Below are positions 18,058 to 26,684 of a stretch of 64,000 nt of DNA, one piece after another. Made by a program: the position numbers and the translations under genes. Location of the stretch: positions 372,001 to 436,000 of the forward strand of contig NZ_FOBX01000008.1 in assembly GCF_900109945.1 (NCBI RefSeq). The letters are read 5' to 3'. The DNA comes from Bradyrhizobium sp. OK095. Lineage in GTDB: Bacteria; Pseudomonadota; Alphaproteobacteria; Rhizobiales; Xanthobacteraceae. Positions within the stretch are counted from its first letter, which is position 1. Each line of letters begins with the position of its first letter. Under the pieces are notes generated by a model that worked only from the letters and a program-made list of their open reading frames with translations, had not been told where the DNA came from and made no database searches.

Positions 18058-19713
18058 ATGACCATGAGCACATCGACGGGGACGGCCGGCAAGTCCGAGT
18101 TCAAGCCGGCACTATGGACACCGGGCGACTGGAACGCGTTTTTCGGCTTCGGCACCAACATCCTCGTCAACATGCTGGTGCTCACGGGCCTGTTGCGCTT
18201 CGTCTTGAAGATGCCGGACAGTCTCGTGTTCGGCCGCATCCTGCCCGCGCTTGGGCTGATGATGTGTCTGTCGACCTTCTACTACGCGTACCTCGCCTAT
18301 CGTCTCGCACAGAAGACCGGCCGCAGCGACGTCTGCGCGTTGCCCTCGGGCGTCAGCGTGCCCCACATGTTCATCGTCACTTTCGTGATCATGCTGCCGA
18401 TCACGATCAAGACCGGCGATCCGCTCAAGGGCTGGTCGGCGGGTCTGGTCTGGGTATTCTTCCAGAGCTTCATCCTGATGATCGGCGGCTTCGTTGCGCC
18501 GTTCATCCGCAAAATCACGCCGCGCGCGGCACTGCTCGGCACGCTCGCCGGCGTCTCCGTCACCTTCATCTCGATGCGCCCCGCGCTCGAGATGTACATG
18601 ACGCCGCAGATCGGTCTGGTCTGCTTCGCCATCATTCTGGTGAGCTGGTTCGGTGGTGTGAAGTATCCAAAGAGCATCCCGGCGGGCCTGATCGCGATTG
18701 CGGTCGGCATGGTCATCGCCTGGGGCTCGAACCTGTTTGGGCTCAATCTCGGTGGGCTGAGCGTCAAGGGCGTCGGCGATGCCTTTGCCAGCTTCGGCTT
18801 CTCGGTGCCGATTCCGGCGGTCGGTCAGGTTTTCTCCGGCTTCGAATTCCTCGGGGTCATCCTGGTCACCGCGATTCCGTTCGGCATCTATGACCTCGTC
18901 GAGGCCATGGACAATGTCGAGAGCGCGGAAGCGGCCGGCGACGAATATCCGACCACGCGGGTTCTGACCGCAGACGGTGTCGTCAGCCTGATCGGCTGCC
19001 TGATGGGCAACCCCTTCATCAACGCCGTCTATATCGGCCATCCCGGCTGGAAGGCGATGGGCGGCCGCATCGGCTACTCGGCTGCGACCGGCATCATGGT
19101 GGTGGTGCTGGCGTGGTTCGGCATCATCCCGGTGCTGCTGGCGCTGGTGCCTGTCGTCGCGATCTCGCCGATCCTGCTCTATATCGGCATGCTCATCGGC
19201 GCGCAGGCGTTCCAGACCACGCCGGTCAAGCACGCGCCCGCGATCGTGCTGGCCTTGACCCCGCATCTCGCGGCGTGGGCCAAGCTCCAGATCGATACGA
19301 TGCTGGGCTCGACCATGAATGCGGCGGCGACTGTCGGCGGCATGGCCGCCGACAAGGCCGACGCGGTCAAGACCGCCGCGATCGCCGCACTTCCGCAGCA
19401 GGGCGTGTTCTACCACGGGCTCGAGATCATGGGCGGTGGCTCCATCCTCGGCGGCCTTATCCTGGGCGCGATCGGTGTCTTCATCATCGAGCGTGACTTC
19501 GAGAAGGCCTCGGCCTTCGCGCTGGTCGGTGCGGTGCTCACCTATTTCGGCTTTATGCACGGTGAGTCGGTCGGCATCGGTGGCGGCTTTGGCGTCACGC
19601 CGTCCGTCGCCTTCGCCTACGCCGTCGTGGCGGCCGGACTGTACGTTCTCAGCCGGCGTACCAGCGAGCATTACGTGCCGCACGCGGAGATGTCGGCGGC
19701 CCCTGCGGAGTAG
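18058..19713 (+). CDS. AzgA/NCS2-like permease
   Basis: The product is 551 residues with about 12-14 membrane helices. The start region (FFGFGTNILVNMLVLTGLLRFVL), the motif SGVSVPHMF and GDPLKGWSAGLVW are like proteins of the AzgA/xanthine-uracil permease superfamily. ATG codons at 18058 and 18064 are both possible. It follows the cysteine hydrolase by 5 nt with a g-rich ribosome site, so the two are one operon. A substrate such as biuret, a purine or another ureide is inferred from this pairing and is not visible in the protein itself. Confidence 0.8.
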   Translation: MTMSTSTGTAGKSEFKPALWTPGDWNAFFGFGTNILVNMLVLTGLLRFVLKMPDSLVFGRILPALGLMMCLSTFYYAYLAYRLAQKTGRSDVCALPSGVSVPHMFIVTFVIMLPITIKTGDPLKGWSAGLVWVFFQSFILMIGGFVAPFIRKITPRAALLGTLAGVSVTFISMRPALEMYMTPQIGLVCFAIILVSWFGGVKYPKSIPAGLIAIAVGMVIAWGSNLFGLNLGGLSVKGVGDAFASFGFSVPIPAVGQVFSGFEFLGVILVTAIPFGIYDLVEAMDNVESAEAAGDEYPTTRVLTADGVVSLIGCLMGNPFINAVYIGHPGWKAMGGRIGYSAATGIMVVVLAWFGIIPVLLALVPVVAISPILLYIGMLIGAQAFQTTPVKHAPAIVLALTPHLAAWAKLQIDTMLGSTMNAAATVGGMAADKADAVKTAAIAALPQQGVFYHGLEIMGGGSILGGLILGAIGVFIIERDFEKASAFALVGAVLTYFGFMHGESVGIGGGFGVTPSVAFAYAVVAAGLYVLSRRTSEHYVPHAEMSAAPAE

Positions 19714-19721
19714 CGAGGTTC

Positions 19722-19752
19722 GCGGCCGGGCGGCGCGACGTCGCCCGGCCGC
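19722..19752. terminator. GC-rich hairpin between convergent genes
   Basis: A perfect 11-bp inverted repeat (gcggccgggcg / cgcccggccgc) with a 9-nt loop lies in the 53-bp gap between the permease and macB, whose 3' ends face each other. There is no clean T-run, only attctctccc. A bidirectional terminator role is likely but inferred. Confidence 0.65.
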
Positions 19753-19766
19753 ATTCTCTCCCGCGG

Positions 19767-21746
19767 TCACTCCCGCATCAGTGCCGTCACCGGGTCGAGC
19801 TTCGAGGCATTACGCGCCGGCATGTAGCCGAATGCGATGCCGATCATGCTCGAGCACAGGAAGGCGGCGACGATCGAGGTGGTCGAGTAGATCAATCTGA
19901 AGCCGACATCGAAGGCGTTGAAGACGACGCCAAAGCCAAGCGATAGGCCAATCCCGGTCAGGCCGCCGATCAGACACACCAGCACGGCCTCGATCAGGAA
20001 CTGTTGCAGGATATCGTTCTGGCGGGCGCCTACGGCCATCCGAACGCCAATCTCGCTCACGCGCTCGGAAACCGACACCAGCATGATGTTCATGACGCCG
20101 ATGCCGCCGACGATCAGCGAGATGACGGCGATGGCGGCGACCATGAGCGTCAGGATACCGGTGGTGGTCTGGATGGTGCGCCTGATATCGTCGGTGTTCA
20201 GAATAAAGAAGTCCTTGGCATTGTGTCGTTGTGTCAGAAGGCCGGTCACCGCCTGTTCGGCGAAGTCGGTGGAGGTGCTGTCGTTGACCCGAATGCTGAT
20301 GCTGCGCAGCGACACGTCGCCGAGAAAACGCGCCTGCACCGTGGTGTAGGGAAGATAGATCGTGGGATTGGCGCTGGAGCCGAACCCGCTTTGCTGCTGG
20401 CGCGTGACGCCGATAATGCGGCAGGGCACCCGGCCGACCAGGATGATTGTTCCGATCGGGCTCGTCGAAATATTGGCAAACAGCGCCTTGCGCGCGTTGT
20501 CGTCGATCACCGCATCCTGGGCGAAGCTGCGCACGCTGTCGGCATCGAGGAACGTACCCTCCGCGAGTTGGGTGCCCTTGACCGCAAAATACTCCTCGCC
20601 GACCCCGGAGACCTGCGCGCTGGCCTCGATGGAGCCGAAGCGCAGGGTGACGCTGGTCGATACCGTCGGTGTGACCGCCGAGACGTAGATCTGTTGCCCC
20701 AGGACGCGCGCGTCTGACGCCACCAGGGTCTTGATCTTGGTCGAGCGCGTGTCACCGAAATCCTTGCCGGGAAAGATCTCCAGCGTGTTGGTGCCGAGGC
20801 TGTTGATGTTGGCCAGGACGCGCTCCTGCGAGCCCGCGCCCAGCGCCACCACGCAGACCACGGATGCAACGCCGATGATGATGCCGAGCATGGTCAGGAA
20901 CGCGCGCAGGCGGTGCGCGTTCATGGTCAACAGCGCCATCCGCAGGGCCTCGCGAAACCTGCCGAACGACGCCCGCCAAGGCGCCGCCGGCTTCGCGGGC
21001 GATCGCGCCGTGCTGCGGTCCTCGATCGGTATCGGCGCGATCGACAAATCGCTGTGATTGGGCTGGTCGGATATGACGACGCCGTCGCGCAGCTCGATAA
21101 TCCGCTTGGCACGGCGCGCCACCGCCATGTCGTGGGTCACGATGATCACGGTCCGGCCCTCGGCGTTGATCTCGTGCAGGATCCGCAACACCTCTTCGCC
21201 GCTACGGCTGTCCAACGCTCCGGTCGGCTCGTCGGCGAGGATCACGTTGGCGTCGTTCATCAGGGCGCGGGCGATCGAAACCCGTTGCTGTTGGCCGCCC
21301 GACAACTGGCCGGGCCTATGCTCGAGCCGCCCCGCCATGCCGAGGCGATCGAGAATGGCGGATGCCTTGGCCCGGCGGTCGTGCTGCGAGAGACCGGCAT
21401 AGACCGCGGGTACCTCGACATTGCCGATCGCGGAAAGTTCGTTCAGGAGGTGGTAGCGCTGAAAGATGAAGCCGAAATGCTCGCGCCGTAACGCTGCCAG
21501 TTCATCCATGTCGAGCGAGGCGACCTCACGGCCCGAGACCCGATAGCTGCCCGACGTCGAACGATCGAGGCAGCCCAGAATGTTCATCAGGGTCGACTTG
21601 CCCGAACCGGATGCACCGACGATCGCGACCATTTCGCCGGCCGCGATGCTGATGTCGATATGGTCGAGCGCGACCACGGTCGAGTCGCCCGAAGAATATT
21701 CGCGGCTCAGCCTTTCGATGACGATCAACGGCTCGGTCACGGTCAC
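19767..21746 (-). CDS. macB: MacB-like ABC exporter, fused ATPase and permease
   Basis: The product is 659 residues, the usual MacB length. The N-terminal ATPase has Walker A (GASGSGKST), signature LSGGQQQR and Walker B (VILADEPTGALD). A linker of about 40 residues follows. The permease domain has one helix near residue 280, a large periplasmic domain and three C-terminal helices (from VAAIAVISLIVGGIGVMNI). MacB works with an adaptor and an outer membrane channel to expel substrates from the periplasm. The start overlaps the macA stop (ATGA). It is the last gene of the five-gene efflux operon. The substrate is unknown. Confidence 0.93.
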   Translation of the reverse strand: MTVTEPLIVIERLSREYSSGDSTVVALDHIDISIAAGEMVAIVGASGSGKSTLMNILGCLDRSTSGSYRVSGREVASLDMDELAALRREHFGFIFQRYHLLNELSAIGNVEVPAVYAGLSQHDRRAKASAILDRLGMAGRLEHRPGQLSGGQQQRVSIARALMNDANVILADEPTGALDSRSGEEVLRILHEINAEGRTVIIVTHDMAVARRAKRIIELRDGVVISDQPNHSDLSIAPIPIEDRSTARSPAKPAAPWRASFGRFREALRMALLTMNAHRLRAFLTMLGIIIGVASVVCVVALGAGSQERVLANINSLGTNTLEIFPGKDFGDTRSTKIKTLVASDARVLGQQIYVSAVTPTVSTSVTLRFGSIEASAQVSGVGEEYFAVKGTQLAEGTFLDADSVRSFAQDAVIDDNARKALFANISTSPIGTIILVGRVPCRIIGVTRQQQSGFGSSANPTIYLPYTTVQARFLGDVSLRSISIRVNDSTSTDFAEQAVTGLLTQRHNAKDFFILNTDDIRRTIQTTTGILTLMVAAIAVISLIVGGIGVMNIMLVSVSERVSEIGVRMAVGARQNDILQQFLIEAVLVCLIGGLTGIGLSLGFGVVFNAFDVGFRLIYSTTSIVAAFLCSSMIGIAFGYMPARNASKLDPVTALMRE

Positions 21747-23077
21747 ATGCCTCCGGGCGGCGGCATGTTGGTTTGCTTCTTGGCGTCGTCCCGACCGGTG
21801 CCGATCACCACGCGTTCACCCGGCTTGAGGCCGTCGCGAACCTCAGCCATCACTTTGTTGTCGAGCCCGACCCTGACCGTCCGCGTGACCACGTCGCCGT
21901 TGGAGCTGACTACGCTCACCATGGCGGTGCCGTCCGGCTGAGCCTTCCCGAGCGCGGCCGACGGAACGGTCAGGACGTTGTGCGCCTCGCCGAGCACGAT
22001 GTGGACCTCCGCGGTCATGTAGGTCCGCAAATAGCCGTCGAGATTCGGAACGTCGAATATCCCGTTGTAATAGATCGCCGAAGACGATGAAGATGAAGAC
22101 GACGATGAATTGCTGGACGTTGTCGTTGAAGACGTAAAGCTGCTGTCGGTCTTGACCGATTCCGGCGCCGGCTCGATGGAGACGAGCTTGGCATTGAAGC
22201 GCCGTTCCGGATCGCCGAGAATCGTGAAGTACACGTCCTGGCCGGGGGCGACCCGGACCACATCGGCCTCGGAAATTTCCGCACGCACCGTCATGGTGTC
22301 GACCTGACCGAGCACCACGATCGTCGGCGCCGACTGCACCGCGTTGACGGTCTGGCCTTCCTGGGTAACCACCGCCAGCACCGTTCCGTCGATCGGCGTG
22401 GTGATGCGGGTATAGCCGAGATTGATGCGCGCGGTTTCGATCGCGACTTTCGCCTGGATGATCTGGGCGTCGAGTTGCGCGATCTGCGCGCTGGTGGTCT
22501 TGACGTTGGCCTCGGCGGAATCGTAGTCGGCGCGCGACGATGCCTTCTGTGCCAGCGTAGTCTGCTGACGCGCCAGCGACGCTTCCGCAAGCGCGAGCGT
22601 CGCCTCCTTTTCCTGGCGCTGGGCCCGGTTATATTGCAGCGCTGCCTCGTTGGTTCGCAGCGTGTTTTGCTGCGTCTGGGAATCGATCTCGGCGATCAGG
22701 TCGCCGGCCTTGACCTGCTGCCCGAGCACCACTTTCACGGAGACCACGCGGCCGGAAACCTGCGCGCCGATGGCGACGAGTTTGACCGGCTTCAGGGTGC
22801 CGGTTGCCAGCACGGTTCGCTCGATGTTTCCAACCACGGCCTGCGTCGTCACGAGATTTGCTGCCGGATCGGACAACAGCTTCGCCTTCAGCATCCACCC
22901 GGTAGCGAGCGCCGCGATGAGAGCTGCGGCGGCGAGCATCTTCCACCATAGCTTCGGCCGCTTGCGATGCGGCGGAGGGGCGAGCGATGGCGAGGCTTCG
23001 CTGGCCGGCCGCGGCGAAACGTCCTTGCCGGGCGCGGGTCTGACCGGCTGCTTTGCAATGTCATTGATCATCTGCAT
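21743..23077 (-). CDS. macA: MacA-like periplasmic adaptor protein (HlyD family)
   Basis: The product is 444 residues. A cytoplasmic Pro-rich start of about 45 residues is followed by one membrane helix (WWKMLAAAALIAALATGWML). Lipoyl and barrel-sandwich halves (GTLKPVKLVAIGAQVSGRV, LGYTRITTPIDGTVLAVV) flank a long coiled-coil hairpin, and a C-terminal membrane-proximal domain follows (VPSAALGK). It links MacB to the outer membrane factor. An odd feature is a Ser/Thr tract at about residues 308-334, with ten consecutive Ser in SSNSSSSSSSSSSA, inside the beta-barrel domain. It is coupled to macB by an ATGA overlap. Confidence 0.93.
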   Translation of the reverse strand: MQMINDIAKQPVRPAPGKDVSPRPASEASPSLAPPPHRKRPKLWWKMLAAAALIAALATGWMLKAKLLSDPAANLVTTQAVVGNIERTVLATGTLKPVKLVAIGAQVSGRVVSVKVVLGQQVKAGDLIAEIDSQTQQNTLRTNEAALQYNRAQRQEKEATLALAEASLARQQTTLAQKASSRADYDSAEANVKTTSAQIAQLDAQIIQAKVAIETARINLGYTRITTPIDGTVLAVVTQEGQTVNAVQSAPTIVVLGQVDTMTVRAEISEADVVRVAPGQDVYFTILGDPERRFNAKLVSIEPAPESVKTDSSFTSSTTTSSNSSSSSSSSSSAIYYNGIFDVPNLDGYLRTYMTAEVHIVLGEAHNVLTVPSAALGKAQPDGTAMVSVVSSNGDVVTRTVRVGLDNKVMAEVRDGLKPGERVVIGTGRDDAKKQTNMPPPGGM

Positions 23078-23090
23078 GGATGGCGCTCCG

Positions 23091-24578
23091 TCATCTCGGA
23101 ATGTGCGGCCCGGTATTGGCGTCGACGATTTCGGGCGTCGTGCTGTCGATCGCCCCGTCCCAGCCGCCGCCCAGTGCTTTGGCGAGCGCCACGTAGTCCT
23201 TCGTCACCGCCACCCGGCTTTGCAGAAGGGCGTCCTCGGCTGAAAACCGCGAGCGCTCCGCATCCAGCACGTCGAGGAAGCTCGTCGAACCGTTCTCGTA
23301 GAGCGCGCGCGACAGCTGCGCCGCTTCGCCGTAGCGCCGGGCCGCCTCGGCAAGACTGCGGATCCTGCGCCGTTCCTCGGCCAGTGATACGATGGAGTTC
23401 TCGACATCCTCCAGCGCGGCCAGCACGGCGCTGCGCCAGGCGACGTGATATTGATCGCGTTGGGCTTGTGCAGTCTCGACGGCGGCGCGGAGCTTGCCGC
23501 CGTTGAAGATCGGTACGCTCAGCGTCGGGCCCAGCGACCATCCGATGGTCGAGTCCTTGCCGAGATCCCCGAGCTTGAGGGCGGTGGTGGAGACCGATCC
23601 GCTGAGGCTGAGATCCGGGTAGAGCGCCGCCTCGGCCTGGCCGATCTTGGCGGTGTATTGTGCGAGCTGGCGCTCGGCTTTGCGAACATCCGGCCGCATC
23701 GTCAGCAAGTCGGCGGGAACGCCCTTGGGCAGTGGTAGCCGCGGCGAAGGAATCGCTGCGCCTCGTGCCAGCCGCGGCGTCAACGCGGTGGGATCGCGTC
23801 CGAGCAGCACGCCGAGACGATGGACGGCTTGCGCGTACGCCGCTTCGTGGCTGGGAATCGTGGCCTCGGTGCTGGCCGCCTGCGCCACGGCTTTCGCGAC
23901 GTCGACGGATGTCGCCGAACCGGCATCGGACTTCTTCTGCGTCAGGCCTGCAGTTTCGCGCTGCGACGCCGCGGTGCGACGGGCCAGTGCCGCGCGCGCC
24001 TGATAGCCGCGGGCATCGGCATAGGCGGAGGCGACGTCCCCGATCAGGGTCAACAGCGTCGCGCGCAGATCCTCGTCCGCAGCCTCGACGTTGTAGCTCG
24101 CAGCTTCAACCGCGCGGCGATTGCCGCCGAACAGGTCAAGCTCCCAGCTTGCATCGAAGCCCCCTTCGAACTGGCTGTAGGTGGTGCCGGCGGCCCCACC
24201 GAGCGAGGCGCTGCCGGTGCGGTTCGTGGTGGCCGATCCCGAGCCGGAGATCGATGGAAACAGCTCGCCGACCGCCTGCCGCCGCAAGGCGCGCGCCTCG
24301 CGGATGCGCGCCTTGGCGGCAGCGACGTCCAGATTGCCCTGCACCGCTTCGTCCATCAGCTCGTTCAGCAGCGGATCGTTCATGCGGCGCCACCATTGCG
24401 CGAGGATGGGCGGCCGCGCCGCCCGCTTGTCCGTCCCGTTGCTCCAGCGAGCGGGCAGCTCGATCGACATGCTCTTGTAGTCGGGTCCGACGGCGCAGCC
24501 GCTCAGCAACAACGCGGGCGCCGCGAACCACGCGACGCAACCAAGAATGCGCAGGGCGCGTTCAACTAACTGCCTCAC
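23091..24578 (-). CDS. NodT/OprM-type outer membrane efflux lipoprotein
   Basis: The product is 495 residues. The lipoprotein signal peptide has lipobox LLSGC just before AVGPDYK, the hallmark of the NodT family of RND and ABC efflux channels. Two repeated TolC-like helical domains follow. A GTG at 24578 overlaps the previous stop as GTGA and was chosen as start. An ATG 33 bases upstream is also in frame. It lies between the DUF3313 lipoprotein gene and macA, so it supplies the outer membrane channel of this MacAB system. Confidence 0.92.
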   Translation of the reverse strand: MRQLVERALRILGCVAWFAAPALLLSGCAVGPDYKSMSIELPARWSNGTDKRAARPPILAQWWRRMNDPLLNELMDEAVQGNLDVAAAKARIREARALRRQAVGELFPSISGSGSATTNRTGSASLGGAAGTTYSQFEGGFDASWELDLFGGNRRAVEAASYNVEAADEDLRATLLTLIGDVASAYADARGYQARAALARRTAASQRETAGLTQKKSDAGSATSVDVAKAVAQAASTEATIPSHEAAYAQAVHRLGVLLGRDPTALTPRLARGAAIPSPRLPLPKGVPADLLTMRPDVRKAERQLAQYTAKIGQAEAALYPDLSLSGSVSTTALKLGDLGKDSTIGWSLGPTLSVPIFNGGKLRAAVETAQAQRDQYHVAWRSAVLAALEDVENSIVSLAEERRRIRSLAEAARRYGEAAQLSRALYENGSTSFLDVLDAERSRFSAEDALLQSRVAVTKDYVALAKALGGGWDGAIDSTTPEIVDANTGPHIPR

Positions 24579-25489
24579 TGTTCGCTTGCCGCCGCGCCCT
24601 TGTCGGACCATTCAGGCGGCATTCCCACCTTCTCGGCGATCATTCCGGCCACACCGGGGCTACGACCGAATGCCTCGCAGGCGGCATTCTTCGGCTTTCC
24701 ACCTAATGACGATCCGATCTTGTCCAGCGATGGCAGCTTCGGCGTCGTTCCGAACGGCGTCTCGCCGGTGACAAGGAGCTGGCTGAAGTCGCCGCCGAAC
24801 GCGGTGGCGAGATCATAGGCATCGCCCGCGGCCGAGACCGTCGGCGAGTTGGTGAAAGAATTGGCGCCGCGCGCCCAGATCATTGCCGCCTGCTGCTTGC
24901 CGGTTCGATCCTGCGCTTCGGCTTCGAGCGTCAGGCTTCCCAGCCCGATCGGAAGCCGCGGGATCGGCGCTGGCACGCCGAGCACCGCCGGAACGAGCGA
25001 TACCACTTTGGATGCACCCGCGGCCACTTCGTCGGTCGGTGCGGCCTGGGTGACCAGCACATGTGCGGTCAGATCCGCTGGACGGTCGGCGCCGACCACT
25101 TCCAGCCGTTCGCTCAAGCCAACGCACAATGAGCGATCGATGGCGTTGGCCACCAGCGCGCGTTGCTTGGTGGACAGAGTCGGCGATGCGGCCTGCGAGA
25201 ACGCCGCCGGAACGATCCGCACCGTCTTTGCGGCGAGGATGTCCACCCTGCTGACGCGGACCAGTGATTTCGCCAGCACGCCGTCGGACGGCGCCATGTT
25301 GTCGTAGGACGACAGCGACCCGCCTTTCGTCATCGGCGCAGTGGCACAGCCCGACAACAAGACCATCGCCGCCATGGACAGGGCGGGTATGGACGTCGTG
25401 GGCATGGGTGTGGCGAGCAGGCGTAATCCGTCGGAGCCGCAGCCTGAGGTTTTGTTGACAGCACGCCGCTCTGTCCGCGGAGCGGTCAT
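24575..25489 (-). CDS. DUF3313-like lipoprotein
   Basis: The product is 304 residues. A Lys/Arg-containing start is followed by a hydrophobic segment ending in the lipobox LLSGC, then ATAPMTKGGSLSSYDNM. The body resembles DUF3313 lipoproteins (FSQAASPTLSTKQRALVANAIDRSLC). The function of that family is unknown. The start ATG at 25489 overlaps the stop of the small Cys-containing gene (ATGA), which supports this choice over longer open frames. A shorter start at the Met before PTTSIPALS is possible. It is the second gene of the efflux operon. Confidence 0.8.
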   Translation of the reverse strand: MTAPRTERRAVNKTSGCGSDGLRLLATPMPTTSIPALSMAAMVLLSGCATAPMTKGGSLSSYDNMAPSDGVLAKSLVRVSRVDILAAKTVRIVPAAFSQAASPTLSTKQRALVANAIDRSLCVGLSERLEVVGADRPADLTAHVLVTQAAPTDEVAAGASKVVSLVPAVLGVPAPIPRLPIGLGSLTLEAEAQDRTGKQQAAMIWARGANSFTNSPTVSAAGDAYDLATAFGGDFSQLLVTGETPFGTTPKLPSLDKIGSSLGGKPKNAACEAFGRSPGVAGMIAEKVGMPPEWSDKGAAASEQ

Positions 25490-25740
25490 TGCGCTCTCTG
25501 CCTGAACGCCGCGATTATGGGCGCGCACTGCGCAGGCAGCTTGGTCTTGTTGTCCTCCAGGCAACGGGAAATCGCCTGAAAATCCGGGATGAGTCCGGAT
25601 GGACATACCTTTTGAGCGACCTGGCGGCACATCTGCCGCACCTCGTCGCTGACCAGCGGCGCGATATTCTGCGCCGGTTGAGCCAAAGTCGATCTGGCCG
25701 TCATGACGGCAAAGGCGGCGAAGACGAACGGTAATTTCAT
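25486..25740 (-). CDS. Small exported Cys-containing protein
   Basis: The product is 84 residues: a Sec signal peptide (MKLPFVFAAFAVMTARSTLA|Q) and a mature part with four Cys in SDEVRQMCRQVAQKVCPSG and ISRCLEDNKTKLPAQC. The spacing and the SRCLEDN...LPAQC segment resemble cysteine-rich (GLG1-like) repeat proteins of alphaproteobacteria. It is the first gene of the minus-strand efflux operon and faces the response regulator gene across the shared promoter region. The function is unknown. Confidence 0.8.
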   Translation of the reverse strand: MKLPFVFAAFAVMTARSTLAQPAQNIAPLVSDEVRQMCRQVAQKVCPSGLIPDFQAISRCLEDNKTKLPAQCAPIIAAFRQRAQ

Positions 25741-25796
25741 GATGTGCCTCTCGGTCGGTCGAGGCATCACGATAGAACTGGGGCCGATCGTCCCGG

Positions 25797-25816
25797 ATTA
25801 AGAGATATTAAGAGAT
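25797..25816. promoter_or_regulatory. Tandem 10-bp direct repeat in the divergent promoter region
   Basis: attaagagat occurs twice head to tail with no spacer, followed by attt. It lies 57 bp upstream of the efflux operon start and about 140 bp upstream of the response regulator start. OmpR-family regulators usually bind direct repeats at about one helical turn, so this is a good candidate site for the neighbouring regulator. That link is inferred. Confidence 0.5.
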
Positions 25817-25955
25817 ATTTCGGACCGGAGCCGCGACCTGATTTCGGCCATCTTTGAACGCGTTTCTCTGACAATGACGACACAATTACTGGACTGCTTT
25901 TTTGCGCAGACAACTCCATGAACTCTACCAAAGCCCAAGCTGGGGCGGGCCTGTC

Positions 25956-26684
25956 TTGACCTCCGTGATAGCCGCAAAACCGCGCATTCTGTGCGTCGAG
26001 GATGACGCCGATATCGCGCGCATGCTGAGCGAGGCAATGACGGACAATGGCTTCGAACCGTTCTGGATCGGGTCGGCGACTGAGATGGATGCCGTGCTCA
26101 GGCGCGAGAGCATCGACCTCGTCGTTCTTGACGTGATGCTGCCGGGCGAGGACGGGTTGAGCATCTGCCGCAGGCTCAGGATGTCGTCATCGATTCCGAT
26201 CATCATGGTCACGGCGCGAGGCGAGGATGTGGACCGGATACTCGGCCTCGAGCTCGGCGCGGACGACTATGTGACGAAGCCGTTCAACTCGCGCGAACTG
26301 ATGGCGCGGATCCGGGCGCTGCTGCGCCGCTCCGAGAGCGGGGGGGCGTTGACGCGACTGCGGTCGCACCCGTTGATCTTCGCCGGATGGCGTATCGATC
26401 CCACGCGGCGCGAGCTCCGCGACCCCGGCAGCGTCAGGATCACGCTGACCAGCGCCGAGTTCGACCTGTTGCTGGCATTCTGCCGCAATCCCGGCCAGGT
26501 GCTTTCGCGTGAGCATCTGGTCCGGATGGTACACGGCGGCCTCGCCGGTCCGGACGAGCGGAGCATCGACGTCCACGTCAGCCGTATCCGGCAGAAGATC
26601 GAGCCCGATCCGAACGATCCTTCGATGATCAAGACAGTAAGGCTCGGCGGCTATTTGTTCACTCCAACTGTAGAGCAAGCTTGA
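25956..26684 (+). CDS. OmpR-family response regulator
   Basis: The product is about 242 residues. The receiver domain has the acidic pair (CVEDDAD), the phosphoacceptor Asp in LVVLDVMLPGEDG (about residue 59), and the Lys of DDYVTKPFN. The C-terminal winged helix is of the OmpR type (LTSAEFDLLLAF, SIDVHVSRIRQKIEPDP, TVRLGGYLF). No ATG fits well. TTG at 25956 with ggggcggg upstream is preferred, with GTG at 25965 as the alternative. The stop overlaps the kinase ATG. It probably controls the divergent MacAB operon and itself. Confidence 0.93.
   Translation: MTSVIAAKPRILCVEDDADIARMLSEAMTDNGFEPFWIGSATEMDAVLRRESIDLVVLDVMLPGEDGLSICRRLRMSSSIPIIMVTARGEDVDRILGLELGADDYVTKPFNSRELMARIRALLRRSESGGALTRLRSHPLIFAGWRIDPTRRELRDPGSVRITLTSAEFDLLLAFCRNPGQVLSREHLVRMVHGGLAGPDERSIDVHVSRIRQKIEPDPNDPSMIKTVRLGGYLFTPTVEQA

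Noticed and set aside
18112..19770. Long open frame (about 550 codons) antisense to the AzgA-like permease
   Set aside because: It is rich in Arg, Asp, Gln and His with no domain, which is the usual mirror of a GC-rich gene. The sense strand encodes a clear membrane protein.
25797..25816. CRISPR-like or microsatellite array
   Set aside because: There are only two 10-bp units. Position and length fit a regulator site better.
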